From Bradyrhizobium sp. KBS0727 (GTDB lineage: Bacteria; Pseudomonadota; Alphaproteobacteria; Rhizobiales; Xanthobacteraceae): a stretch of DNA of 64,000 nucleotides. The notes below the pieces were generated by a model. It ran no database searches, was not told the origin of the DNA, and saw only the letters and a program-made list of their open reading frames with translations. Where the stretch lies: NCBI RefSeq assembly GCF_005937885.2, contig NZ_CP042176.1:2661501-2725500 (forward strand). The letters run 5' to 3'. Numbering within the stretch: position 1 is the stretch's first letter; each line of letters opens with the position of its first letter. The position numbers were made by a program, and so were the translations under genes. Of the stretch, positions 15,991 to 24,761 are shown one piece after another.

Positions 15991-18864
15991 ATGTCCTTGC
16001 CCTTTTCTCAGCCTGCAACCGCCGTCCCGGCTGAGGGCGGAGTACGGCAGTTAACTTCCGCCAAGCTGTTCAGCGCGAATGAGACTATTGAGGTCGATGA
16101 AGCCAAGAAGGCCGAGGACCGGCTACGCCGCAGCGAAACCTGGCTCGCACAAGCACAGAGGCTAAGCCATACCGGTACTTGGGTTCTGGACGGGACAACG
16201 AGGCGTTTTCTGTATTGGTCGGACGAGAGTTACCGCATCTGGGGTTTTGATCCGCTGCAGGGGCTCCCAAGCCGAGACGACATGTGGGAACGCATTCACC
16301 CGGACGATCGAGAAAGGGTGTGGGGAGAAGTCCAGGAAGCATTGCGCGAGAAAAGAGATTTCCTTGCCGAGTTCAGAATCCTGCTGCCTGATGAAACAGT
16401 CAAATACCTGGAAACAAACAGCCATCATGAATTTTCCCCACTCGGCGCGCTACTCGAGGTCATTTGCACAAATGTCGACGTGACGGAGCGCAAGCACGCG
16501 GAGCAAGCCCTTCGCGAAAGTGAACGCAAGCACCGCCAATTGATCGAGAGCGTTCCATGTCACTTCTGGTCAGCGAACCCTAACGGCGAGCCGACCTATG
16601 CCAATCAGCGCCTTCTCGACTATTTTGGGATTCGATTTGAAGATCGAAAAGGGGACATGGAGGTCCTGCATCCGGACGACGTTGCAGAAACCGAAAGGGC
16701 TCTTAATCACGCACTTCGAACTGGAGAGTCCTTTGAGCGCGTGCACCGTTTACGCCGGGCGGACGGCGAGTATCGCTGGCATCGGGTACGCGCTGAGCCT
16801 CAGCGCGACCCAGAAGGGCAAATCGTCCAGTGGCACGGCCTGTCGGTCGACATCGATGAACGCAAGCGCTCAGCGGAACGCCTCCGCGTGCAGCACGCGG
16901 TCGCGCAGATTTTGGCGGAAGCGACCACGATCGAAGAGGCGACTCCGAGAATACTGCGGGCTATAGGCGAGTATCTGGGATGGGACGTGGGCGCGCTCTG
17001 GCGCGTGGACCGGGAGGCCGGGGTTTTGCGCTGTGTCGAGCTTTGGCACAAGGCGTCGATAGAAGTCCCCGAATTTGAAAGGGTTAGCCGGGAGTTCACT
17101 TTCGTTCCGGGCTTGGGACTGCCGGGCCGGATTTGGTCCAGCCGTGAGCCCGAATACGTTCCCGATGTCGTTTCTGATGAGAATTTTCCGCGGGCCTCGA
17201 TCGCCGAACGCGAAGGACTACACACGGCCTTCGGCTTTCCCATCCTGCTTGGCAGCGAAGTCCTGGGCGTGATCGAGTGTTTCAGCCGCGAGATCAGGCA
17301 GCCCGATCAGGAACTGCTCAACATGCTGGCTACCATCGGAAGCCAGATCGGTCAGTTCATCGAGCGCAAGCGCGCCGAACAGGCATTGCGGGAGAGCGAG
17401 GCGAAGTTCCGCGACTTCGCTGAGACGGCCTCTGACTGGCTCTGCGAAATCGGCCCGGATTACAAATACACGCTGCTGAGCGATAATGCCTTTGGTTCAG
17501 GCGCGGCCGATCGAATCGGCACGGCGTGCTGGGATCACGCCCTCGATCTTCAAACCGAACCCGAGAAATGGCAGCGTCTCCGGGAAACCATCGATTCACG
17601 TAAACCGTTCCGGGACTTTGTGTATTGCGGGCTGAGCAGCGACGGCTCTCCGATGTATGTGAGGGCGAGTGGCAAGCCCTTGTTTGACGCCAACGGAGAA
17701 TTTCAAGGCTATCGTGGCACATGTACAGATGTGACAGAGATCATGCACGCGCAGGAGGCGCTGCGTGAAAGCGAACGAAGTTTACGTTCGACAATTGACG
17801 GGATAGCCGGTCTCATTGCGATCATGACCCCGAACGGTGAGCTTGAGACCGTCAATCGTCAGGTCTTCGAGTATTTTGGCCGATCGCTGGAATGGCTGAA
17901 GAACTGGGGAACAAACGATGCGGTACATCCTGAAGACCTGCCCCATGTTGTTGAAATTTTTACGAGAGCGGTGGTCTCGGGAACTCCCTACCATTACGAC
18001 CAACGCCTACGGCGCTTCGACGGTGAATATCGATGGTTTGACGTCCGCGGCCGCCCAATTCGCGATGACTCCGGGCGCATCGCGCGGTGGTACGTTCTAC
18101 TGACGGACATTGATGATCGCACTCGAGCGCTGGCGCAATTGGAGCAAATGCAATCAGATTTTGCTCACATGAACCGCGTGAGCATGATGGGGGAGTTAGC
18201 TGCCTCGCTGTCTCACGAGATCCTGCATCCTATCGCGACCGCGCGCAACAACGCCCGTACAGGGATGCGCTTTTTGGAAATGAATCCGCCGAATCTGGAT
18301 GAGGCCAGGGAAGCGCTCGGCTGTATTGTCAGGGATGCGGACCGAGCCAAGGATATCGTCGGACGGATTCGTAATCAGATCAAGAAGGCGTCGCCGCGAA
18401 AAGAGTGTTTTGGCCTCAATGAAGCGATCAACGAAATGATTGTCATGGTGCGAAGCGCAATCGCCGACAATCGAGTCTTGGTCCAGACTCGCCTCGCGGA
18501 GGGGGCGCTTGCCATCCATGGGGATCGCGTCCAACTGCAACAAGTCGTGCTGAACTTGATCCTCAACGCGGTTGAAGCAATGGGCTCGGTTGAGGCCGGA
18601 GCACGAGAGCTGTTGGTCAGCACAGAGCAAGACCACACAGGCGTTCTCGTGGCCGTGCGCGATTCTGGGCCGGGCATCGATGCCACGCGTTTGGAGCGCA
18701 TCTTCGAGGCTTTCTATACTACCAAATTCGGCGGAACAGGCATGGGGTTGCCGATATGTCGGTCCATTATCGATGCTCATGGGGGCAAGCTATGGGCAGA
18801 GGCAAACGAGCCGGGTGGCGCAGTATTTCAGTTCACCTTGCCCGCGGCCCAAGAGGTCTCATGA
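15991..18864 (+). CDS. PAS/GAF sensor histidine kinase
   Basis: A soluble, 957-residue kinase. Order: PAS (about 50-170, WSDESYRIWGFDP...HPDDRERV), PAS (about 180-300, HPDDVAETE...ADGEYRWHRV), GAF (about 305-455), PAS (about 465-590), PAS (about 595-720), then HisKA with the phospho-acceptor His742 in SLSHEILHPIATA, and HATPase_c with LNLILNAVEAM (N box), DSGPGI and GTGMGLPIC. There is no membrane segment, so the cue is cytosolic (PAS/GAF ligand). It lacks its own receiver. The gene's stop overlaps the stop of the opposing single-domain receiver by 6 nt, and a FixJ-type regulator follows, so these are the likely partners. Confidence 0.92.
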   Translation: MSLPFSQPATAVPAEGGVRQLTSAKLFSANETIEVDEAKKAEDRLRRSETWLAQAQRLSHTGTWVLDGTTRRFLYWSDESYRIWGFDPLQGLPSRDDMWERIHPDDRERVWGEVQEALREKRDFLAEFRILLPDETVKYLETNSHHEFSPLGALLEVICTNVDVTERKHAEQALRESERKHRQLIESVPCHFWSANPNGEPTYANQRLLDYFGIRFEDRKGDMEVLHPDDVAETERALNHALRTGESFERVHRLRRADGEYRWHRVRAEPQRDPEGQIVQWHGLSVDIDERKRSAERLRVQHAVAQILAEATTIEEATPRILRAIGEYLGWDVGALWRVDREAGVLRCVELWHKASIEVPEFERVSREFTFVPGLGLPGRIWSSREPEYVPDVVSDENFPRASIAEREGLHTAFGFPILLGSEVLGVIECFSREIRQPDQELLNMLATIGSQIGQFIERKRAEQALRESEAKFRDFAETASDWLCEIGPDYKYTLLSDNAFGSGAADRIGTACWDHALDLQTEPEKWQRLRETIDSRKPFRDFVYCGLSSDGSPMYVRASGKPLFDANGEFQGYRGTCTDVTEIMHAQEALRESERSLRSTIDGIAGLIAIMTPNGELETVNRQVFEYFGRSLEWLKNWGTNDAVHPEDLPHVVEIFTRAVVSGTPYHYDQRLRRFDGEYRWFDVRGRPIRDDSGRIARWYVLLTDIDDRTRALAQLEQMQSDFAHMNRVSMMGELAASLSHEILHPIATARNNARTGMRFLEMNPPNLDEAREALGCIVRDADRAKDIVGRIRNQIKKASPRKECFGLNEAINEMIVMVRSAIADNRVLVQTRLAEGALAIHGDRVQLQQVVLNLILNAVEAMGSVEAGARELLVSTEQDHTGVLVAVRDSGPGIDATRLERIFEAFYTTKFGGTGMGLPICRSIIDAHGGKLWAEANEPGGAVFQFTLPAAQEVS

Positions 18865-19263
18865 ATTGTCTTCGATGGGCATACCGGACTGCAGAGCCAA
18901 ACGCAGGCATCGCTCGAGATCGTCGTCGTCCAATGGCTTGCTGAGGTAGCAAACGACTCCATCCTTTAAGGCCTGATCCCTGACGACTTCATCGGGGTAT
19001 GCAGTCACCAGGATCGCTGGAATCGCGTGCCCTGTGTGGACCAGATGCGTGTGCAACTCGACTCCGGTCATTCCGGGCATGTGAACGTCGGCGACCAAGC
19101 AGTCGGTTTCAGGCAAGAGACGGGATGCCAGAAAATCTGCTGCTGACGGAAACGCTTCGACAGTGTAGCCAAGCAACGTTACGAGTTTTCGCATTGACTC
19201 GCGAAAGGGCTGGTCATCATCGACGATAGATATCAGTGCACGGTTCAACATTGCGGCTTCCAT
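18859..19263 (-). CDS. Single-domain response regulator (receiver only)
   Basis: A 134-residue CheY-like receiver with no output domain. The acidic pocket is IVDDDQ (15-17), the phospho-acceptor is Asp59 in VADVHMPGMTG, and the switch Thr and Lys are in LVTAYPD and YLSKPLDDDD. ATG 19263 follows GAGGAAGG and starts near the domain; an upstream start would add 16 non-conserved residues. It converges with the histidine kinase (6-nt overlap of the ends) and diverges from the FixJ-like gene. It may relay or buffer phosphate from the kinase. Confidence 0.88.
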   Translation of the reverse strand: MEAAMLNRALISIVDDDQPFRESMRKLVTLLGYTVEAFPSAADFLASRLLPETDCLVADVHMPGMTGVELHTHLVHTGHAIPAILVTAYPDEVVRDQALKDGVVCYLSKPLDDDDLERCLRLALQSGMPIEDNS

Positions 19264-19316
19264 GCACCTTCCTCGCTCCACCATACCGGCGGCGGCTCGC
19301 GCTGCATGCAAGTTGT

Positions 19317-19331
19317 AATGTCAGTGACATT
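19317..19331. promoter_or_regulatory. 15-bp palindrome, possible operator
   Basis: AATGTCAGTGACATT is a perfect inverted repeat around a central G, 53 nt upstream of the receiver gene start, within the region shared with the divergent FixJ-like gene. Confidence 0.45.
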
Positions 19332-19355
19332 CCCCAATAATGCAATGCCGGCGCC

Positions 19356-19373
19356 CCTAAGCGATGGCTTAGG
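19356..19373. promoter_or_regulatory. CTAAGC-N4-GCTTAG dyad upstream of the FixJ-like gene
   Basis: CCTAAGCGATGGCTTAGG: a 7-bp inverted repeat with a 4-nt spacer; the core ends 110 nt before the FixJ-like ATG. A lone half-site GCTTAGG follows at 19386-19392. The same core dyad precedes the AraC gene at 20409. Confidence 0.55.
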
Positions 19374-19482
19374 CCTTGGGTTACCGCTTAGGCGGCAGAT
19401 ACTGTTCATCTCGACAGATTGCGCGTAGAATAGCGTGGTTCCAGTAGAAAGAATGGGCTCCCTTTAACGCAGGGTACCGAGA

Positions 19483-20118
19483 ATGGGTAACGCAGATCCC
19501 AGTGTCTCGGTCATCGATGACGATCCCGAGTTTCGCGCCTCGGTCGTGCGGCTGTTGCGGACAGTCGGTCTATATTCCCGACAATTTTCATCGGTTCACG
19601 ATTTTCTCAAGGCCGATCGGCCGGAGGGCCCCACTTGCCTGGTGCTCGACGTGAGAATGCCGGGGCGAAGCGGTCTTGAGCTTCAGCGCGACCTTGCCGC
19701 CGCGAACAGGCAGGTGCCGATCATCTTCATTACAGCGCATGCCGACGTGCCGATGACCGTGCAAGCGATGAAAGGCGGCGCGATAGAGTTCCTCACAAAA
19801 CCATTCCGTGATCAGGAACTGCTTGACGCTGTCGAGGCCGGCCTTGCACGCGACCGTGCTCGACAGGAGAGTGAACGGGCATTGGCTATGCTCAGGGAGC
19901 GTTTCGATTCGCTCAGCTCCCGCGAGCGGGAAATCATGCTCCATGTCGTGGCGGGTCGCCTCAACAAACAGATCGCCAACGATATCGGAATCGCCGAGTC
20001 TACGGTGAAGGTGCATCGCACCCACCTGATGCGGAAGATGAAGGCCCGTTCGCTTCCGGAGCTCAGCCGGATGGCGGACACCCTCAACGGGAGACTACAT
20101 CAGCCGCAGAACTCCTGA
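19483..20118 (+). CDS. FixJ-type LuxR-family response regulator
   Basis: A 211-residue two-domain regulator. The receiver (1-120) has IDDD at 11-14, phospho-acceptor Asp56 in VLDVRMPGRSG, FITAHADVPMTVQAMKGGAIEFLTKPF (typical FixJ wording) and the conserved Lys. The LuxR-type helix-turn-helix lies at about 145-200 (LSSREREIMLHVVAGRLNKQIANDIGIAESTVKVHRTHLMRKM). It is a candidate output partner for the upstream soluble histidine kinase. Two dyads lie in the upstream region; the CTAAGC type recurs before the next gene, so this protein or the AraC protein may bind it. Confidence 0.92.
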   Translation: MGNADPSVSVIDDDPEFRASVVRLLRTVGLYSRQFSSVHDFLKADRPEGPTCLVLDVRMPGRSGLELQRDLAAANRQVPIIFITAHADVPMTVQAMKGGAIEFLTKPFRDQELLDAVEAGLARDRARQESERALAMLRERFDSLSSREREIMLHVVAGRLNKQIANDIGIAESTVKVHRTHLMRKMKARSLPELSRMADTLNGRLHQPQNS

Positions 20119-20284
20119 GTCAGCCTAAGGGATATCGCCTCAAGCGTTTTCACGCGAGTGCAGTGTCCCTGCAAGCAAATTACCATCTGCTGCATTTGCT
20201 GCAAGGCTGATCATTGGGCATTACGTGCTCTTCGGCCAACAGATGCAGAAGCGTGAGGTTAGAGATTTCGCGCCCGCGTCGTCC

Positions 20285-20300
20285 CTAAGCCATAGCTTAG
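20285..20300. promoter_or_regulatory. CTAAGC-N4-GCTTAG dyad upstream of the AraC gene
   Basis: CTAAGCCATAGCTTAG: a 6-bp inverted repeat, 4-nt spacer, ending 108 nt before the AraC ATG. A half-site CTAAGC lies at 20356-20361. The arms are identical to those of the dyad upstream of the FixJ-like gene. Confidence 0.55.
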
Positions 20301-20408
20301 CACAAGCAACCACTAGCGAACTTCACACGACCACCGCGCAATCGACGTCGGCGCGCTAAGCCGTCAAAACGCAACTCAATAGCTCTGCCGCACGGACGCG
20401 AGGTTACA

Positions 20409-21047
20409 ATGGGCGCATTGGCAACGACCGCAGTTTTCGAACGCGTGAAACCACTCGAGCCGGCCAGCTTCACGCCGCAAATGGAAGACTGTCAAACCAC
20501 CGCGAGAGATTCTCCTCCAGCTTGCCTCGGGTTCGGCTATCTGGCAAATAGCCTCGTCCAACTTCTTGAGACAGCGACACGTGAGCTCGAGCGTGATCCT
20601 GACGTGGCGAAAGCATCGCTGGTCACCGCATCAACTCTTCTGCAAGCGGAAGTCGAGCGCTACTCGAGCGCTGGCGACGCCGCAAGGGGCGGGCTGGCGC
20701 GGTGGCAGATGTTGCGCGTGCGCGCCTTTATCGATAGCAATTTACACCGCTCCATTCACATTCGGGATCTCAGCGCGGTTGCGCAGCGTAGCCCGGCTCA
20801 CTTCTGTCGAAAATTCAAACTCGTCGTTGGCGAGCCGCCGCATGCCTACGTGGTGAGAAGGCGTTTGGAGAGAGCTTGCCACCTCATGGTGACCAGCGCG
20901 TCATCCCTGAGTGAGATAGCGTTGAGTGTGGGTTTTTCGGATCAAGCGCATCTGTGTAGGCATTTCCGGGCGGCTCTTGGTCAAAGTCCGGCCAGTTGGC
21001 GCCGAGCGCGCGGAACTCTCGGGCGAGATAACCCGACACGAATGTAA
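20409..21047 (+). CDS. AraC-family regulator, copy 1
   Basis: A 212-residue protein with the DNA-binding domain in the C-terminal half (about 100-200): MLRVRAFIDSNLHRSIHIRDLSAVAQRSPAHFCRKFKLVVGEPPHAYVVRRRLERACHLM, then SLSEIALSVGFSDQAHLCRHFRAALGQSPASWR, i.e. both helix-turn-helix units. The N-terminal 95 residues (NSLVQLLETATRELERDPDVAKASLVTASTLLQAEVER) are helical and too short for a cupin sensor. It is a close paralog of the gene at 44257. It lies downstream of the FixJ-like gene under its own dyad-bearing promoter region. Confidence 0.9.
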   Translation: MGALATTAVFERVKPLEPASFTPQMEDCQTTARDSPPACLGFGYLANSLVQLLETATRELERDPDVAKASLVTASTLLQAEVERYSSAGDAARGGLARWQMLRVRAFIDSNLHRSIHIRDLSAVAQRSPAHFCRKFKLVVGEPPHAYVVRRRLERACHLMVTSASSLSEIALSVGFSDQAHLCRHFRAALGQSPASWRRARGTLGRDNPTRM

Positions 21048-21478
21048 ATATCACATGAGCGATCGAGTTGGGCGGAGGGCACATCGTCCTGCATCACAAA
21101 GAGAAATTGGCGCGCCGATACGATTTCGGGTGAGTGACCTTTGCCTCTGGAGGGCAAGGCAAAACGCCATTCTCCGGCGGTAGCTCAAATGGTGGGTTTT
21201 GGTCCAGGAAGGTCGAAAATGCTTTACTTCCCAATGGGGATTAACTCGGCTTCAATCCGCTTCATCTTTTCCTCATGCGAACGAGATGCTGCGCGCGCAT
21301 TGGTTCGCATAAGTCAATTGCACGCCCGTCGTAGAATTGGACAGTGCGGCGAAGAAATCGGATAGTCCTAATATCACGGGTATGTCGCGGAGCCGGCACA
21401 AGCCATTTCGGAAATTCGCGCGCGGTCATGGAGTTCCGGACGGGTGAGGCAGGGGCGATTTCTTCGCTTGTGTCTTCG
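21048..21478. other. Intergenic spacer, 431 nt
   Basis: This lies between the convergent AraC gene and the efflux operon. No gene, strong hairpin or repeat was seen. Confidence 0.4.
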
Positions 21479-22444
21479 TTAGCGCTCGATCCAAACAGTC
21501 ATACCCGGCTCAAGGGCCGCCGGCTCCCCCGGGTCGAGGCGCAGGCGAAGGGTGTTGCGGTCGTGATCGCCAATGACCCGCTCGGCCTGCCAAGTGGCGA
21601 ACGTTCCGATCGGCCGCAATTCGGTGATGACCGCTTTGGTCGCGCCATCCGTGCCGTGCCGCATCACGCTTGCCGTTTCTCCCATCGCGAGACGGTTGAG
21701 ATGATCTTCGCGCACGTTGAACGAGAGCCATTGCCTGCCCGCCGCTTCGACCATCAGGATCGGTTGGCCCGCGCGAACATTTTCGCCCACCTCTGCGGCA
21801 ATGACAGTGACGACGCCGTCGGCCGGAGCACGCAGGGCCATCTTGTCCAGCCGGCGCTCGAGCACGGTGACTGCGGCGGCGGCGGCCTGCACCTGCGCGT
21901 CGGCGATCGCGCGCTCTTCCCGGGTCGGGCCTGCGACTGCCGCGTCATAATTCGCCTGAGCCCCCGCGACGTCGGCACGGGCGCTGGCGACGTCGTTCTC
22001 GGCCTGGTCAAGCGACTGCTGGGACTCAAAACTCTGGCGTGCCAGCGTGCTGGTTCTCGTGAGCTGGGCCTGGACGTAGTCGAGGCGGGAGCTTGCCTTG
22101 GCGATCGCAGCCTTCAGCGAGTCGACCTGTTCGCGACGGATGCCAGCATAGACGTTGATGCGGTTCGCGGTTGCGGAGGCGAGGGCCGCACGCGCCTGGT
22201 CTGCCTGTGCCGTCAACTCGGTCGCGGAGAGCCGCGCCAGGATATCGCCGGCATGGACGAGCGCGCCTTTCCCGACGGCGATCGACACGAGTTGGCCATT
22301 CACCTCCGGCTCGACCCTGACTTCGGTCGCCCGCACCACGCCAACGATGGCGGTCGACGAATCCGGGCGACGTGCGGAATAGATCAGGACGCCCGTGACG
22401 AGCACGAGCACGGTCGCAACAATGGCGTACCTAGCTTGGCGCAC
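21479..22444 (-). CDS. HlyD-family periplasmic adaptor, distal copy
   Basis: Membrane fusion protein of 321 residues. An N-terminal anchor (ARYAIVATVLVLVTGVLIY) is followed by the lipoyl half-motif VRVEPEVNGQLVSIAVGKGALVHAGDILARL, a long coiled coil (about 75-190), the second lipoyl half (LRAPADGVVTVIAAEVGENVRAGQPIL) and the beta-barrel. It should bridge the inner-membrane permease to the periplasm or an outer-membrane channel. GTG 22444 was chosen because AGAGGAG lies 6 nt upstream; the start overlaps the permease stop by 14 nt. Third gene of the operon. Confidence 0.88.
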   Translation of the reverse strand: MRQARYAIVATVLVLVTGVLIYSARRPDSSTAIVGVVRATEVRVEPEVNGQLVSIAVGKGALVHAGDILARLSATELTAQADQARAALASATANRINVYAGIRREQVDSLKAAIAKASSRLDYVQAQLTRTSTLARQSFESQQSLDQAENDVASARADVAGAQANYDAAVAGPTREERAIADAQVQAAAAAVTVLERRLDKMALRAPADGVVTVIAAEVGENVRAGQPILMVEAAGRQWLSFNVREDHLNRLAMGETASVMRHGTDGATKAVITELRPIGTFATWQAERVIGDHDRNTLRLRLDPGEPAALEPGMTVWIER

Positions 22445-24761
22445 GTTGCGCTCCTCTCTTGACGGCAAGTGCCGAGATCACCGCGAGCGCGAAATAGCCC
22501 AGCGCCAGACACCATAGCCAGAGCCAGTCATGCCCGACCTCCCAGATGCTGGCGCCAAGCTGGTTGATGCGCACGAGGCCGTCGATCGCGGAATCGGCGG
22601 GGAACATCTTGCCCAGCGCGATGGCCGCTTCGGGGATGGCTTCGCGCGGCCATGCGAAGCCGGCGGTGAAGAACTGCGGCAGGCTGGTCGCCAGCAGCAG
22701 CAGGGTAGCGTTTTCCGGCCGTGTGAACCAGGCCCCGATGGCCTGTCCCATAAAACTCGTCGCCAGCAAAAAGACAGTCGCGAGCGCGAAGATCTGTGGA
22801 AGGTGCCCGAGCGTCGAAAAGCCGTAGATCCGCGGCAGCACGATCAGATAGAGCGCGAGCGCTGGAAGGTAGATGGTCAGGTGGGCGACGCCGCGGCCGA
22901 GCACGCCGGCGAACGCGCCGCCGGCGCCTGCCAGCGCGGTGCCGGTCAGCATCGCGGCCCCGATCAGGAGCGTCTGCTGCAGGATCAGCATAAACGCCGC
23001 CGGAACGACGTAACTCGCATAGCCGCCCACCGGGTTGAAGATCGGCTGCAGCAGAACGTCGGCCGGGCTCGTGGTCGCCAGTTTCGCCTTGACGAGGCTG
23101 CCGTCCGAACGCGCGCCCCGCGAAACCAGCTCGGACGTCAATGCGCCGACCGCCGTGGCAACCCCCCTTGCGGTCGACCTGAAGATGAAGAGATAGGTGG
23201 CATCGGCGTAGACCGGGATGTGCGCAGTGATGCCCTTGAGCACGTCGCGCTCGGTGCCTTCAGGGATTTCGACGGCGGCAAACGCCTTCCCGCGATTGAT
23301 GGCGGCGTGCGCCTCGGCAAGTGTGCGGACGCGAACCGCGACGTTCAATGTGCCGCTCGCGTCCAGCGTTTCGACGATCCGGCGGCTGAGGTCGCTGAGA
23401 TCGTTGTCGACGACCGCGATCGGAAGCTTGCGAAGGATCTGGTTCAGATAGGGTTGCGGATAATAGATGCCGTACACCAGGGGAGCCAGGAACAGCACGC
23501 TGAAGGCGCTCCGGGTTCCGAGCACGCGCCGCCACTCCGCTGTAAAGGCGCCGCCAATGCCCCGCGGTGGGACGCGGATCTCCGGTTGCTCGGCGGGGCG
23601 CGCCGCCTCAAACCAACCCCTGCGCTTGAGGCTCGCCATGCGCAGCCATGCAAGGCCCCCAAAGAGCAGGGCCAGGCCGGCGAGTGCCGCAAAGGGAATG
23701 GCGGCTTCCGAGACCGGCAATCCGCGCGCGGCTTGTCCCAGCAAGACCGACATGTACCAGCGCAGCGGCAGAATCGTGCTCCAGACTTGCGCAAAGGTGT
23801 TCATGCCCACGGTGGGAAAGCCGACGCCGGCGTAGCCGAATGCCGGCGAGGCAAACAGGCCCGCAAGCCCGAGCCCGGTCGCGAGGTCGCCGGTCACGAG
23901 CTGCAACAGGGCGCCCACCGACAAATAAGCAATGATCAGCAAGGAGCCGGCGGCGAGCATCAACGGCAGGTCTCCCCGGAAGGAGATTTCCAGCACGCCT
24001 TCCAGGAACAGCGGCTCGGCCAGCATGATGAGGAGGAAGATGCAAAATAGCGGCGCCAGCTTGCCGGCCAGCGCTGCGACCGGATCGCCGCCGGCACTTT
24101 CCAGCCACTCCCGCGCGTTGCGACGGCGGAATTCGGAGCCGACGGAATAGCCGGCGGCGAGCGTGATCACGACATGGATGATCGTCGGCAGCAACGCACG
24201 GAGCAGGAACTGCGCATAGTTCTTTTGCGGATTGACCAGCGCGATGGTCTCCGCGGTCAGCGTTCCCATCGAAGCCGGAGCGGGTGCGGCGCGCCTGGCG
24301 GGAGCGGCCACCGCCGCCGCGGCGGACAGCGAATCGCTCAGGCCGGAGGACGCAATGCCGGCCGCTGTCAGGAACTGCTGATTATAGAAGCCGACGACCT
24401 GCGGGCGCCGTTCGGCCTTCAGGTCGCGCTCGAAATCCGGCGGGATATGGACGGCCGAGATCGCCTTGCCCGAGCGGATGTCCTGCACCGCCGTCGACAG
24501 CGTCCCGGAGCGGTCGACGATATTCAGGCTCGGCGAGGCCGCGACGTATTCGACCAGGGCATGCGAAGCGTCCGAGTTGTCTTCGTCGACGACGGTTACC
24601 CCGAGCCCCCGTATGACCGGATGGCTGAAGACGGTGGTGAGAACCACGAACGCGAACAGCGGCACGCCGAAGATCAAGAGCAGCGCGACACGATCGTGAA
24701 ACAGCCAGTGGCACTCGCGTCGTGCGACCCGCCAGAAGCCGGGCTTCGACGCCGGCCTCAT
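22431..24761 (-). CDS. Fused double ABC-2-type permease
   Basis: A 776-residue membrane protein made of two ABC-2 permease units in one chain. Unit 1 (about 1-390) and unit 2 (about 400-770) each have an N-terminal segment, a periplasmic domain (VTVVDEDNSDASHALVEYV... and IAVVDNDLSDLSRRIVETL...) and a cluster of five or so C-terminal membrane segments. The repeated VVD-x-D-x-S-D wording shows internal duplication. Such proteins normally form the channel of drug or lipid exporters (YbhS/YbhR type) and need an ATPase partner; none is encoded nearby. ATGA overlap with the upstream HlyD gene. Confidence 0.9.
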   Translation of the reverse strand: MRPASKPGFWRVARRECHWLFHDRVALLLIFGVPLFAFVVLTTVFSHPVIRGLGVTVVDEDNSDASHALVEYVAASPSLNIVDRSGTLSTAVQDIRSGKAISAVHIPPDFERDLKAERRPQVVGFYNQQFLTAAGIASSGLSDSLSAAAAVAAPARRAAPAPASMGTLTAETIALVNPQKNYAQFLLRALLPTIIHVVITLAAGYSVGSEFRRRNAREWLESAGGDPVAALAGKLAPLFCIFLLIMLAEPLFLEGVLEISFRGDLPLMLAAGSLLIIAYLSVGALLQLVTGDLATGLGLAGLFASPAFGYAGVGFPTVGMNTFAQVWSTILPLRWYMSVLLGQAARGLPVSEAAIPFAALAGLALLFGGLAWLRMASLKRRGWFEAARPAEQPEIRVPPRGIGGAFTAEWRRVLGTRSAFSVLFLAPLVYGIYYPQPYLNQILRKLPIAVVDNDLSDLSRRIVETLDASGTLNVAVRVRTLAEAHAAINRGKAFAAVEIPEGTERDVLKGITAHIPVYADATYLFIFRSTARGVATAVGALTSELVSRGARSDGSLVKAKLATTSPADVLLQPIFNPVGGYASYVVPAAFMLILQQTLLIGAAMLTGTALAGAGGAFAGVLGRGVAHLTIYLPALALYLIVLPRIYGFSTLGHLPQIFALATVFLLATSFMGQAIGAWFTRPENATLLLLATSLPQFFTAGFAWPREAIPEAAIALGKMFPADSAIDGLVRINQLGASIWEVGHDWLWLWCLALGYFALAVISALAVKRGAQRAPS

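Noticed and set aside
22530..24050. Long open frame (506 codons) on the plus strand
   Set aside because: It is antisense to the ABC-2 permease gene, has a repetitive R/Q/G-rich product and no ribosome-binding site; a codon-phase shadow of GC-rich DNA.
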